A stretch of DNA of 64,000 bases from Vitis vinifera (taxonomy: Eukaryota; Streptophyta; Magnoliopsida; Vitales; Vitaceae). Location: contig NC_081807.1 in the NCBI RefSeq assembly GCF_030704535.1, positions 9,140,001 through 9,204,000 of the forward strand, in the 5' to 3' direction. Below the pieces are notes generated by a model. It saw only the letters and a list, made by a program, of their open reading frames with translations, did not search any database and was not told where the DNA came from. Below are positions 10,881 to 22,972 of the stretch, piece by piece (position 1 is the stretch's first letter; every line of letters starts with the position of its first letter). A program made the position numbers and the translations under genes.

Positions 10881-12260
10881 ACCAAAAGCAGGCACAAAAT
10901 TGAGAAGTATATAATACGATTTCATCTGCAACTATAAAACATATATATTTTCACTTAAGTGCATGTCTCTTTAGTGTGTAAAGATCTTATTGAATACGCA
11001 AAAATTTAAAATTATGAAACTTCTTTGTCTTAGAAGCCTTTTAATTTATAAAAGCATCTAGCTCCTTAGATTCATAAAAGGCTTGGAAGTTACTTATATT
11101 TTTTTAGCCCTAATTAAACATCTTTAGTATGTTTAGAAACATAGTATAAAGTATCTTAATATTATTCATTTCAAACACTCAATAAGACCAAGTATTTAGA
11201 GGAGTTTCTGAAAAACATTTGATAAAAATCAAATGCTTATAAATTACTTTGTGGATCGTCTTACACAATTCTACTCCATAGTTGGCAATGAAAAATCTAG
11301 TTAATTTATGTCATAATTGATTTAACTCTAAGGCCATATTTGCTACATGGGAATGAGGAATGAGAATGAAAATTTTCTTTTCGTTTTTTTTTCTTCTTGA
11401 ATATGAATGAATTTGGTGATTCCAATTTTTGTGATTGGATGTATATAGGAATGTAAGTTTTTGTTCCATTTCAATGTTAATTAAGTAACAACGGAAATGA
11501 GGATTAAAAAAGAAATAAATTGATAGTAATATTCATACATCTAGTTTAACATAATCTTTTATTTTCATTTTTAAGAAAACTGTCACACTATACATAGTTT
11601 AAAATAATTTTTTATTTTCATTTAAAAAAGAACATCTTTGAAAGTTCTTTTTGTTAAATAATAAAAATCTATTTGGGTTTATGATTTACAAATAAAATTA
11701 TTTTCAAAAATTAATATCACTGTTTGGTTGTTGTTCTTGAAAAATAATTTTAAAAACAAACTAATAAGTTTAATAATTATTAAAATAGGATTAACAATTT
11801 TAATTTTAAATTATTATTATTTATTTTTAATAAAATAAATCAATTATACTTTTCTAATATGTTAATATCCATATTTTGTAATATTTATAAAAATATAATT
11901 TATAATTTTATTATAATATTATTATTCATATTCTATTAAAAACGATTTATTTTTTATTATATAAATTGAATTTACAATTTATTTATTTTTAAAAAAAATA
12001 TTCTTAAAAACAACTTATCTAAAAAGATTTTCGGTTTTTTAATTTTTGAAAAGTTTTTCTAAAATGAATTTGCCTAAAAAAATAAAAATACCTCCTCCTA
12101 TGATCTTTTAGAATCATTCTTGATTTCATTCTCATCATCATTTAAATTATTTAGAAAAAGAAATGAGATTCCAATTTTCATTCCTCATTTTCGTATACCA
12201 AACACGAGATAATTGAAATGGGAAATTGAACAAAGATACAACAATTTGCTTTTTTAATAT
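10881..12260. other. Intergenic, possible old inverted-repeat element
   Basis: The first ~80 bases continue the alignment with the region at 27.43 kb. The stretch 11344-12205 is bounded by an imperfect inverted repeat (gggaatgaggaatg near 11348; cattcctcattttcg near 12180), suggesting an old DNA transposon, but I could not fix its ends. No gene is seen. Confidence 0.35.
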
Positions 12261-13640
12261 TTCTTGCTTGGTTGAAATGTTGTGACTACTTTTCCAATAT
12301 TAATTCGTAAGGAATTGGATTTTCTTCACAAATTTTAACCAATCAAGTTCACAAAATTTTCTCCGCAAATTTTGCGGTAGTGGCTTATTTCCTGTCATCA
12401 ATGTCCGCTGCAATTTGCTTGAACTGTTCTATACAATCAGATCGAAAAATCGGGACCATCACGTGCTTCACATGATGGAGAAGTCCCCCGCAATGTTTTT
12501 CATCCATCCTTTCTTTTCGTCTGACACCACATTTAAACCTTTGGTCTTGTGCATATGGGAATAACGTTTGAATTATATTCCTTTCATATGTACTATGTTC
12601 ATCTTCCTAGTCTCAAAAGTTTAATATGCATCGAAGTCGTTACTGCTTCAATCGTTTAAGGACATGTTTGGTTTCTGAAAAGTGTTAGAAAAAGAAAAAA
12701 AAAATATGAAGAAAAATGGTTTTTTTTATATTTGATTTTATTATGAAAAATATAAAAAAAAATTAAGTATAATTAAAATTATTAAGAAACTTGTATATTA
12801 TTAAATTATTTAATTTTTATATAGAAGAATTAAATAAGTAAAAAAAAATTAAAATGATATATAAAAATGATTTATTTAATTTAAATCTATTTTTATTTTT
12901 TTTCATTTTTTTTTTATTTTCTTTTTCTTGCATTTTCCTTCAAACTTTTCATGAACCAAACATAGTCTAAGGATGCCTATGGTACACACATAAGATTAAT
13001 GATACTAGATATGAAAATTGAAGACAACAAAAATCAAAATCTAGAGCTATGAATTTTTTTTTTAATTCCAATATTGTTTCTATTAAGAAACGAAAATGTT
13101 GTAATAAATAGGAAATGAAGTTAGAAAATAATTAAAAATAAACTTGTAAAAATAATTAGTGGAAAAAATCATGCAAATCTCTTGACTTACACATCCAAAT
13201 AAGGCATATAATTCATTAACTTAAATTAAGGCATGAATGATGCACAAATGCAATAATAAAAGAAAAAATTTCTAAATGTGCATGTGAAGTCAATTTCTCT
13301 AGAATGGTTATGTGCATGCTTGTAAAGCCTGGAAAGTGATTTCATTCATCCAAGGCAAGGACTAAATATGGCAACACCTCGACAACGCGTTTCAGCAAGT
13401 GTGAAGACTTCTTAATTAACTTATTTACTATTTTTTGTGTTAAAAAAAAGAAGAAAATGAAAAAAATAATTAAACTATTTTATAGGCTAAAAAAATCTCA
13501 TTGGGTGGAGCAAGAAAAGATAAGATAAGAAGTATGCGAAGGCAAATTAATTCAAATCTAGTTATATATACACTTAAGAGGAGAAGGCCTGGGGGAAGGA
13601 GTTGAGTTTTGTTTGTTGGTCTCCTCTTCAAAATTTAATT
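12261..13640. repeat. Non-coding duplicated block, copy 1 of 3
   Basis: Aligns with 18557-20110 and, in part, 22350-23260. Shared landmarks include 'gtgactacttttccaatatt', 'ataattaaaaataaacttg' and 'tgtgaagacttcttaattaa'. It has no coding potential. This copy carries a MITE (12660-12967) absent from copy 2. It ends about 13640 with the palindromic-looking aattaattaag...taattaatt stretch also seen at about 20070. Confidence 0.75.
12660..12967. mobile_element. Tourist-type MITE with TAA duplication
   Basis: About 308 bp, AT-rich, with inverted ends ggacatgtttggtt / aaccaaacatagtc and a 3-bp TAA duplication on both sides (12657-12659, 12968-12970). The paralogous block at 19.17 kb reads through the site without it, which defines the insertion. 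TAA duplications and these ends fit PIF/Harbinger (Tourist) MITEs. Confidence 0.7.
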
Positions 13641-14782
13641 AAGAACAATTAATTATTAAGAGAGATATAAAACTAAGTATACACAAACCCAGTCTATAGT
13701 GGTTCGGCAATCTTGACTTTGTGAATGAATAAGGCAAGGTTTTTTAGACACCTATCCTACTATGACCTCAGTTTATAGTGGGTGCCTATATATATATATA
13801 TATTGACTTTATGAATGAATTTAGTAATTAAGATGAGCTTGATTGATTGAAGTTTTGAACCCAAATTGCATTACACAAGTGTAATATTTTATAGTTGTAA
13901 AAGTTCAGACCTTGATTCATGAAACTATCTAAAAAGGAGGTGAACAGGTACTCCTTTTTCTCTTTTCTTTTTTTTTGCCTAAAAGTAAAATTTTGATTTG
14001 AGAAATTATTTGGGTCCATCAAACATCTTTAACCCCCTCAACATATCTTAAACTTAGGATTGGTTGAAATAGAGTTAGGAAAGCTTTATGCAACTTTGTT
14101 GCTCCACTCTTAGTTTGTTCTAGCTTCTCAAATGCCCCAAAAGGTTCTCATGACCACCCTTAATTATTCATCAAAATAGTTGCAAACATCAAGGAATAAG
14201 GGGAAAATATGAGAAAGTCAAGCATGTGTAGGTTAGCATAGAGTTAGCTAGTTAGAGAATGCATTTAATTTTAAAATCAAGCCTAAGATGTTATTTTTCC
14301 CTCTTATCATGCAAGGTATGTCATTAATCATTATTTTTAATTTTATGCACCACATATAACACACTTTGCTATTAAGGCATTCCTTATTTGTGGTATCCAA
14401 TCTCTAAAGTTCTCCTAGTTTGATTTATTTTTAAGTTGATGGACTAATTTAATTTAGGCTGGGACTATTTGGATGAGGAATTATAATTTGTAATGCAAAT
14501 ATTGAGAGGTTGCAAAATTTTTATGTCTAGAATTTTGTGAAAAAAATTTTGAAGGGGGATATGGTTTAACATATTTTATCTATATTAGCAATCCCATAAT
14601 GCATTTTATAGCATCTGATATCTCTTCCATATTAAACCTAATATCAAGCTCCAGTTCAAATTCTAGTGGAGTGTGATTTTTTTGTACAAAGGTAAGTTTG
14701 CTCACAAGAATTTTTTATGCATTAATTTGAAGCACAATTCATATTTTTTAATGTATGAAAAATCAACTTTCTAAGTGAAGAT
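13640..14782. other. Intergenic, no gene seen
   Basis: AT-rich. 13690-13780 contains an imperfect direct repeat of a 'cagtctatagtgg' motif, seen again as cagtttatgatgg at about 20123. The open frame at 13828-14022 has no recognisable motif and is not called. Confidence 0.4.
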
Positions 14783-15603
14783 TGTTGGAGAGTATGATAT
14801 ATATTATGAACTCAAATCTTATAAGCTTAAGTTTTTATGAAGATTAGTTATTCAACATTGTATCAGAGTCTTGTTGAGTGTGAGGTTAAGTATTCAAATC
14901 TCACCACCGTATGTTTATTTCTCCAATTTATTAATCCCATGTGTAAGCCTATATGGGAGGGAGGATGTTGAAGAGCATAATATACATTGTGAATCCAAAT
15001 CCTAAATTTTAGGATTGAGCTTTGGAACCATCTCAACCAAAACTAATTTGTGTCTAGTGTTGAGGGTAAGTTAAAGACTTTTATGGCATTTGACCACTAT
15101 CCTTTGGGTGACCCATCCTTAGAGCTCTTCTTGGCTTAAGGTAGGCATTGTTGCATCTTAACAATCCTTCCCCCAATATACTTGTGTGACTCTAACCCAT
15201 GACCTTAGGTAAAGCTTTGACCATCTCATCTAAAAACCAATTTGTATCCGATGATGATAGGTTAATCCTTTTATGACATTCTACCACCGTCATTTTGGGG
15301 ATCTATTCTCGAGCTTAAGAGTGACATTGTTGCATCCCAACAATGTTACCCCAAATATGATGATTTTGTTGCTAGAACCAACGACTTTGACTCTAATGCT
15401 AATCCTTGGACCTGGGCTTTTGACCAACTCAACTAAAAACTAATTGGTTCTAGTGAGGGTCGAATAAGTCTTATATCACGTTCAGCTACCATCATCAAGG
15501 TGATTTATCTTTGGGCTCAAAATGACATTGTTGCATCCCAACAATTCCTAAAAGGTTAAGCTTATAGGATTTGAATTCATAGTGTATATCATGCTCTCCA
15601 ATA
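14783..15603. mobile_element. TRIM-like relic with 75-bp LTRs and internal tandem repeats
   Basis: A 75-bp sequence at 14783-14857 starts TGTTGGAGAG and ends CAACA. It is followed by 'ttgtatcagagtc' (14858-14870), close to the initiator tRNA-Met PBS. A purine tract gggagggagga (14956-14965) precedes a second LTR start TGTTGAAGAG at 14966. An inverted copy of the same LTR lies at about 15533-15603. Between them, 15010-15540 holds three diverged ~170-bp tandem units, each ending with 'cattgttgcatc...aacaat'. No coding capacity. Confidence 0.65.
15010..15540. repeat. Three diverged ~170-bp tandem units
   Basis: Units end near 15170, 15345 and 15545 with the shared phrases 'cattgttgcatc' and 'aacaat'. 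Each carries an accaactca/accatctca element followed by a 'gac/gcattctaccac'-like stretch. They lie between a direct and an inverted TRIM LTR. Confidence 0.55.
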
Positions 15604-17119
15604 AAGAAATGACAAAAAAAAGGAAAAAAATATTAGCATTAGCTTGGATTGTTATGCAAATTTTTGTTGCATAATATGATTTTTAAGTTACCAAATAGTT
15701 ATGTTGATTTATTATTATAATAAAATCATCAAGCCTTAAAAAGTTTGGGAAAATAACCACCCCTTTTGTATTATTTTTAACTATTCAAAATATTTATATT
15801 TTTAGACATGGATTTTTCTTTTCTAAATTATGGGAAATTTCATATTAATTTGATTCTCTTAGTTTTGACAAGGCTTGTAAAAATTTTGATAATGATTAAA
15901 GGTTCTTTTGTGGAGAATAAAGTTCTCCCTGTTCATATTTTGAAATCCCTAAATCTCATTCAAGATACAAAAGCCAATCATTTTAGCAATACATGTCCAT
16001 TAAAGGATTCATGGAGTCTGAAGGTGTTTGTCTTGAAAGAGTTCAAGGTTGAAAAATAGGTCAAGGAGACCTGCAACTCTGCAACTTTGTCGAGTTGACG
16101 AAAGGGTTGAAACTGTAGAGCATGACTGCAAAAGGATCTTAGGGGTTGTTTTTTTGATAAATTTCTATAATTGACATTTTACTATAGTGGATTTTCCTTA
16201 CAACCTCAGCATTATGATTTTTTTTTGTACCTAAACATAGTTTGATTCCTAAAAAATTTAAGAGAAAATGTGGGAGGCAAAAGTAGGGATGAAAAGTTAA
16301 AGAAAAAAGAAGAGAATTAAAAATAATAATTTAAAATTACTATATTACTTTTTTTGACGTCACTTCAAAACTCATTTTTACTTATTTTAATTCATGTGTA
16401 TAAAAGTTAAGTAATTTAAAAATATATAAATTTGTAATTAATTTTAATTATATATATGTTTTTTTTCATATTTTACATGGTAAAATCAAATATCAAAAAT
16501 GTATTTTTCCCTTGATATTTTTTTCCTTGGGGCTTTCCTGAACTCAACAAAGTCTACAAAGATTGGGTGTTCTTTTTTTGTTTATTTTAATTAGGATCAC
16601 CTTGATCACCCAAGTGGATAATTTTAAAATTTGAGAACATCACAATGTACCCACTTTCTTTTTTGTAATTCCATAATATTGAAAACCATTTTTTTCTGAC
16701 AACTTAATACTATCATTTACAATGACTGAGTCATGTTTCCACGAGATCATGCCCATTAATTGCTAATTTCATAAGATTATCTTCACTTAAATCAGAATTT
16801 CAACAAAACCTAGATTAAGAGTTGGGAGGCTCAAAAGCTTCTTAAGAAGAACAATATAACAAGTTCTTTTTGTACAAATATATATGTTGCTTGAGACCAA
16901 CACATGCCCATCATAGATGATTTGTCCATCTCTCCTAACTAGATTGAGGCCAATTAATCCAGCCAAGCTTGAAATTTCCTTTTTCAATCAATATCCCAGG
17001 ACTGATTTCAAAGCTCTTTTAGAACCCAATATGTCTTCAAGTTAGCCACACTTTTTAAAAGCTTCTTTTAAGTTTGTTGCAATTGTTATGTTATTCTTCC
17101 ACTAACAACAGCTTGATAT
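15604..17119. other. Intergenic, no confident gene
   Basis: Open frames at 15808-16059 (plus, 83 residues) and 16787-16987 (minus, 66 residues) have no motif I recognise, no family resemblance and no conserved counterpart in the duplicated blocks. 16170-16560 is AT-rich. Nothing else is seen. Confidence 0.4.
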
Positions 17120-17450
17120 CTAAACTCTGAACTTCGATGTTCTGTAGCTGCAACAAGTTGGCGCATTTTTAATAGAAAGAAAATCAATTTTTAAATTCTT
17201 GAACAAGTTCCTGCATGATTTATTTTTCATCCTAGCAATGTTTTTTATCAGTCAATTGGTACTGTTAATATGGTTTATGATCTCCATCTGCTTCAACAAT
17301 CTGGATAAGTTGCATAATATATTCATGCAAATAAGGAGATTTTTCACTCCATGCATGAGTTTTGTTTGTACTGACCAATACTTGTGATCAGCTTATTACA
17401 GATTACTACGATGATAGGATAATACTTGCTTAGAGGTAGTTCGATAATCT

Positions 17451-17933
17451 TCAATAAGGACGCTGTCCGACATAGTTGCCCGGTGGATCGTAGTTGCATG
17501 TGACGAACCACCCTCCATTGTTGCATTGAACCCTAGCGCACCCAAGGCGCACTGAGTTGCGCCAAACAACTTGAGTATAGTGCCCGCATTTCCCACCAAC
17601 GCATGAGTTGGAGTTGTAGTCATAATTAGGCTTCTCCCCCACCCACAGGTTCACCGCATCAGTGCCTGTCAATGAACCGCTGCCCCAGGCAATGTTCTCC
17701 CCATAAGGCCCATTCGAATGCACGAGATTGCAGTCCCCGATCCGCTGGTTGGCATAGTTCTGAGCATAAGAGGCTACGGTGTTGTTCCATGTCATAGACC
17801 CAACACCAACTTGTGCCCGAGCAGTATTGTGAGCATTGAGGTAGTCCTGCTGTGAGTTTTGAGCACAGGAGGTGTGAACCAAGGCTAAGCCAACGAGACA
17901 AATAAAAACTAGTGAAATCTTAAACAACCCCAT
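17451..17933 (-). CDS. PR1: Pathogenesis-related protein 1 (PR-1), CAP domain, intact
   Basis: Intronless, 160 residues, the usual PR-1 length. Residues 1-24 are a signal peptide ending at SCA|QNS, so the product is secreted to the apoplast (or vacuole). The CAP domain follows: [11 protein letters not shown] (33-43), cavity residues H72, E79 (GEN), E100 and H118 (GHYTQVVW), six mature cysteines (68, 111, 116, 132, 137, 146) for the three conserved disulfides, and an N-glycosylation sequon at N50. The C-terminus has the CNYD motif (146-149) directly before [11 protein letters not shown] (150-160), which matches the CAPE immune-peptide pattern PxGNxxxxxPY. PR-1 proteins bind sterols, are salicylate-induced and are precursors of CAPE. 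Start chosen at the ATG in front of the signal peptide; a TATAAATA lies 55 bp upstream. This is the only copy in the window with every expected feature. Confidence 0.95.
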   Translation of the reverse strand: MGLFKISLVFICLVGLALVHTSCAQNSQQDYLNAHNTARAQVGVGSMTWNNTVASYAQNYANQRIGDCNLVHSNGPYGENIAWGSGSLTGTDAVNLWVGEKPNYDYNSNSCVGGKCGHYTQVVWRNSVRLGCARVQCNNGGWFVTCNYDPPGNYVGQRPY

Positions 17934-17987
17934 TTTCAGTTGTGAAGTTTAATGTAATTGATGTGGAATGAGGATTGCTTAGCTGGG

Positions 17988-17995
17988 TATTTATA
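17988..17995 (-). promoter_or_regulatory. TATA box of PR-1 (17451-17933)
   Basis: TATAAATA on the minus strand, about 55 bp upstream of the ATG. The same octamer is found at equivalent positions before the two other intact PR-1 genes. Confidence 0.75.
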
Positions 17996-18065
17996 GGGAA
18001 AAGGAGTTGAAATTAGGGTGATCAAGAGCATCACAAACAACCATTATTATCTAGCAACTCCTAGT

Positions 18066-18071
18066 GGTCAA
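18066..18071 (-). promoter_or_regulatory. W-box-like TTGACC
   Basis: TTGACC on the minus strand, about 135 bp upstream of the PR-1 ATG. WRKY factors bind TTGAC[C/T] in many PR-1 promoters; here the role is inferred from motif and position only. The pseudogene promoter keeps the equivalent ggtcaa near 7740. Confidence 0.4.
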
Positions 18072-18260
18072 AATATCCTCCTGGACATAGAAGACTTTGT
18101 GGTCACTTGCACATGTAGAAGGACAATAATTGATGCAACAATTGACACTACGATCAAAATGACTTCCATCCTCACCTTGTTCCTTACATGTGATAAACAT
18201 TGTTTGAAAAGTTTCATGATTTCTTCTAGGGTTCAGCCCAAGTGTTAGTCTTTCTTTTAG

Positions 18261-18556
18261 GTTATGTTTGGTTCCAAAAAATACTAAAGAAAAAAAAAAT
18301 ACAAAAAAAATGATTTTTTTCATATTTAGTTGTCCTATGAAAAATATAAAAGAAAATAAAATATAATTAAAAACTTATGTATTTTTAAATTATTTAATCT
18401 TTATATTCATGAGTTAAAATAAATAAAATGAGTTTGAAGTAACAAAAAAAATAATTTATCGACGTTTAATCTATTTTTTATTTTTCTTCTACTTTTCCTT
18501 TGTATTTTTTTTCCCTTGCATTTTCCCTCAAATTTTATGGGAACCAAATATAGCTT
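18261..18556. mobile_element. Tourist-type MITE, second copy
   Basis: About 296 bp with inverted ends gttatgtttggttcc / ggaaccaaatatagc, AT-rich inside and similar in build to the MITE at 12660-12967. It lies exactly between the PR-1 block and the non-coding block. The target duplication is imperfect (TTA versus TTT), so the ends are approximate. Confidence 0.6.
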
Positions 18557-20110
18557 TTCTTGTTTGGTCGAAATTTTGTGACTACTTTTCCAATATTAGT
18601 TCCTATGGAATGGGAGGAGTTTCTTCACAAATTTTAACCAATCAAGTTCACTAACATACAACTCTAATATTATGCAAATGTTATATATTTTGACAGTGTC
18701 TTACTTCCCGTCATCAATGCCGGCTGTAATTTGCTTTAACTGTTCTATACAATCATGTCGAAATTGGGACCATCACATGATTCACATAATTGAGGAAGTC
18801 CCATGTAATGTTTTCCATCCTTTCTTTCTTTTCCTCTGACACCCCATTTAGACCTTTAGTTTTGTGAATAAGATGCAAATGTCATATATTTTGACAGTGT
18901 CTTACTTCCTGTCATCAATGTCCATTGTCATTTGCTTCAACTGGTCCATACAATCATGTCGAAATTGGGACCTTCACATGATTTACATGATAAAGGAAGT
19001 CCAGTGTAATGTTTTCCATCCTTTCTTCCTTTTCCTCTGACACCACATTCAGACCTGATTTTGTGCATACGAGAATAATGTTTGAATTATATTTCTTTCA
19101 TATGTACTATGTTCATATTCCTAGTATTAGAAGTTTAATACGCATGGAAGTCATTACTGCTTGAATAGTTTAAGGGTGCCTCTGGTACTGTGGTACACAC
19201 ATATATCTTAATGTATCTTAGAGTCGATGACATAATTTATGGGGGTTAATGGCGATGAAAAGGAAAATTAAATCAACAGAACTCCCAAAATATTATGAGT
19301 AAGATTTCTAGACCCATTTAAGAAAGTCTAGCATTATTCCTTGAATTGATGGAAGATTATGGCCAAGATTTTGTTTAGGAAAATCTAACATTCCGAACAT
19401 GCTCTAATAATTATCAAAACTTTTCTACAATAGTGTAAGGCAGTAAAAAATTGACGTTAATTAATAGATTACAATATTAATAAATCTTTTGGGGTCATCT
19501 ATAGCTTTGCAGCATATATGTTTTGATATGCGAGAATGAAGTTAGAAAATAATTAAAAATAAACTTGTAAAAATAATTAATAGAAAAACTCATGCAAATC
19601 TTTTGAGTTACACATCTTCATAAGGCATATCTTTCATGAACCTAAATTAAGGCATGGATGATGGGTCGATGCAATAACAAAAGAAAAAATTCCTGAATGT
19701 GTGGGGTCAATTTCTCTAGAATGGTTACATGTATGAATGTACAACCTAGAAAGTGATTTCATTTATCAAGGGCAAGGACTAAATATAGCAACACTCCGAC
19801 AACGTGTTTCACCAACTGTGAAGACTTCTTAATTAACTTATTTACTTGAGAAGTAGATTTTTTTTTTTTTAATTGTTATTATTTTGTGTTAGAAAAAGAG
19901 GAAAATGGGGAAAAAAAAATACACTATTTTATGTGTTAAATAAATCTCATCGGGTGGGACAAGAAACGACAAGGCAATACCTATATGAAGATGAGTTAAT
20001 TCAAACCTCATTATACGCCTAAGAGGAGGAGGGGAGAGGAATTGAGTTTTGGGTATTGGTCTTTTTTTGAAATTTAATTAAGAACAATTAATTATCAAGA
20101 GGAATACAAA
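18557..20110. repeat. Non-coding duplicated block, copy 2 of 3
   Basis: Aligns with 12261-13640. Within it a ~201-bp segment is duplicated in tandem (starts at about 18674 and 18875, both beginning gcaaatgt.atatattttgac). It reads through the MITE insertion site of copy 1 at about 19170. No coding potential. Confidence 0.75.
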
Positions 20111-20324
20111 ACTAAGCATATACAAACTCAGTTTATGATGGTTCAACAATCTGCCTAAGCCCACTGTCGTCAAGCTCCTAATGGGTGAGAGCTCCACTAA
20201 TCTTTAAGGCTTTAACCTCAAGCTTTTAATGAATGCACTTGGATTTTAAAATTCCAATGAACCTTTACACATCACTCAAGTGATTTACTTGAAACACTTC
20301 TCACCAGATGGGTAAAATAAAGCA

Positions 20325-20515
20325 ATATGAGAGAGTTTGGTCTGTAGAAGAAAGAACTGGGCACTTGGAAGATGTTTAATGAAAATGTCTGCAATTTGTT
20401 CTGTTGAAGGAATGTATTAAATGACTAGATCATTTCGAAGAACTTTATCCCTTATGAAGTGGAGGTCAAGCTCTATATGCTTAAACCGGGCGTGAATCAC
20501 AGAGTGGCTGATAAG
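20325..20515 (-). pseudogene. copia RNase H C-terminal fragment, minus strand
   Basis: The minus-strand translation contains HIELDLHFIRDKVL and, after a stop, PSTEQIADIF, the conserved end of copia RNase H. One in-frame stop is visible (at the position usually Gln or Val before the PS(T/V)xQIADI motif). Neither the rest of the polyprotein nor an LTR is found next to it. Confidence 0.75.
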
Positions 20516-20539
20516 GATTTATAATCCTCATGAAAAGAA

Positions 20540-21750
20540 ACCAGACTCATGAACAACCCGTGGCTTCATCATTGGTTATCTAAAAAAATGTAAAGGGTAT
20601 AGATTTTATTGTCTTGGCCATAGTACAATAATTGTTGAAACTAGAAATGCTAGGTTCATAGAAATTGGCTACGTTAGTAGGAGTGTGGAACCATGTAAAG
20701 TGGAAATCAAAGAAGTTAGGGTGCAAGTTTCTTTACCTATAACTTCTTCTTGGGTTGTTGTTCCTATAGTTGTTGTTGAACAGTTTGACAACTAACAAGA
20801 ACAACAAATAAATGATCAAATTCCCAATAATGAAATTATTGCAAATGAACTTGTAGTGGATGAAGTAGCATTAAGAAGGTCTCGAAGGCAAAAGAGATCT
20901 ACTATTTCTAATTATCATGTGGTTTATCTACGAGAGTCAGAATTTGACTTAGGAATTAATAAGGATCTAGTTTCGTTTTCACTAGCCATAGAAGGTGTTA
21001 ATTCTATTAACTTGTTAGAAGCCATAAAGAAGAGTTAAAATACATGGATCATAATGGAGTCGGGGATCTCATTGAATTGTCTAATGGTTGTAAGAGGATC
21101 AATTGTAAATGGGCCTTTGAGACCAAATGTGACTCAAATGGCAATATTGAACTATATAAGGCTAAACTTGTTACCAAAGGGTTTTACTCAAAAGGGCAGT
21201 GTTGACTACAATGAGACCTTTTCTCCTATTTCAAAAAGAAAAAAAAAAAAACTCTTTTACAATTAACATGATGATGGTAGCTCATTATGACTTAAGAGTT
21301 ACACCAAATAGATGTAAAAACCATTTTTTTTTCTAATTGGAATTTAGAGGAAGAAGTTTACATGGATCAACTTAAGGGTCTTTCTATTGAAGGAAAAGAA
21401 CACATGGTGTGTAAACTTAAGAAGCCGATATACAAACCTAAACTTAAGTTCAATGATATCATCACTTCTTTTGGATTTTAAGAAAACATCGTTGATCTGT
21501 GTATATATCTGAAGGTCAATAGGAGCAAGTTTATATTTCTGATTTTGTATGTTGATGGTATCTTGCTTGCTACTAATGATTTTGGCTTATTACATGATAT
21601 CAAAAAGTTTCTCTCTAAGAACCTTGAAATGAAATATATGGGTGAGGCTTCCTATGTGATATGAATTGAAGTATTTCGTGATAAATCACAAGGATTCTTA
21701 GGTTTGTCTCGGAAAACATATATTAATAAAGTTCTAGATGATAACTTAAT
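20540..21750 (+). pseudogene. copia integrase-C / reverse transcriptase fragments, plus strand
   Basis: From 20545 the plus strand encodes GYRFYCLGHSTIIVETRNA, typical of the copia integrase C-terminal domain. The Arg-rich linker LRRSRRQKRS follows at about 20870. Then come broken pieces of reverse transcriptase: CKWAFETKCD and KGFTQKGSVDYNETFSP (about 21100-21230), ILYVDGILLATND (about 21540-21580, where YVDD has become YVDG) and KNLEMKYMGEASYV (about 21620-21660). Several stops and frameshifts break the frame. It is dead, in the opposite orientation to the neighbouring fragment at 20325-20515. Confidence 0.8.
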
Positions 21751-22349
21751 CTTGAATTCATTAAATTCAAGATGCAATATTGTCAACATAGCAACTCTCA
21801 ATTGCTTAAAAAATTATCTACATTGCAACTATCTATACAATTAAGATGAGCTCACTGATCATGTAAGATACCACAATTACTCCTCCATACAACTATATAT
21901 ATAGTGCTTAGAAATTCTCCCACACTTTGTAAGATCTCACAATCACCCTTATACAGACCTGACATTTTTATCATGCATAAAAATATTGTGTGAAGGTTAG
22001 TATCAAAAACTTAGAAACTTCTCTCCCAAACAAATATAAAATCCTTCAATCACCCTATATTAGAATGGACCATTTTCTCCGATTTATATACTGTCAATTC
22101 TAGACCCACAACACTCGTAAATTTAAACACTTGTGTGATTAAGAAAAATCCATTATGTAAGAAATATTAGGAAATTCCCTGTCTCACAACTACTTTATTA
22201 TTGTAAAAACTATAAAGATTGAGTTTATAGAATCAATGTTGTAATGTATGCCTAGTTTTATTGGTTTTGCTTGAAAAGTAACATAAAAGTTGGAACTATA
22301 GCATGTTACATGTTCCTTGACACGATTAAAATGTAGTCTTTTAACTCGG
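21751..22349. other. Intergenic, no gene seen
   Basis: AT-rich. Three short stretches near 21860-22090 share an 'aagat.(c/t)cacaat(c/t)ac' phrase, resembling decayed LTR or TRIM material, but no ends can be defined. Confidence 0.35.
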
Positions 22350-22934
22350 TGTGAATCCAAGTCCACTGTCATTTGCTTTTAATTGTTGTATACAATCATA
22401 TCAAAATCGGGACTATCATTACATGATAGAGGAAGTCCCATGTAATATTTTCCATCATTTCTTTACCTCTGACACCACACACACACGTGTGTATATATAT
22501 AGACGTCAATACATGTTTTATGCCTTTGATTATGTCTGTCCATATTCTTAGCTGTATTGAAAAATAAGAGGTCCAGTATTAAATGATCATCATATTGCTT
22601 TGTCTTTAGGTGTTTAATATGCATGGAAGACATTACTCCTATAAAAGTTCAAGGAAGCCCTCGCTACACACATAAGAATGATAATAGAAATGAAGATTGA
22701 GGTCAACAGAAATCAAAATCTAGACCTATAAATTTATTTATTCTAATAAATAGGAAATGAAGTGAATTTCTTATTTCTATTCCTATTTTAAAATTAATTA
22801 TCAAAAGATTTTTATAATAGTTTAAGGCAGAAAAAAAAATATTTTTGGGTCATCTATCACGGGGCTGCATTTGTGCTTTGACAAGAGAGAACAAAGTTAG
22901 TAAATAATTAAAAATGATAAAATAAACTTGTAAA

Positions 22935-22972
<38 letters not shown>

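Larger units (their letters stand above)
17120..18250. repeat. Duplicated PR-1 block, copy 2 (pairs with 6560-8110)
   Basis: This is the better preserved copy of the block, carrying the intact PR-1 and its proximal promoter. Its promoter part (18010-18235) is continuous, whereas copy 1 is interrupted by additional sequence and a TRIM LTR. Confidence 0.8.

Noticed and set aside
15808-16059. Plus-strand frame of 83 codons with a hydrophobic N-terminal half
   Set aside because: No recognisable motif, no paralogue in the duplicated blocks and AT-rich surroundings; insufficient to call a gene.
16787-16987. Minus-strand frame of 66 codons
   Set aside because: The sequence looks somewhat protein-like but matches no family I recognise and has stops on either side without splice signals I could support.
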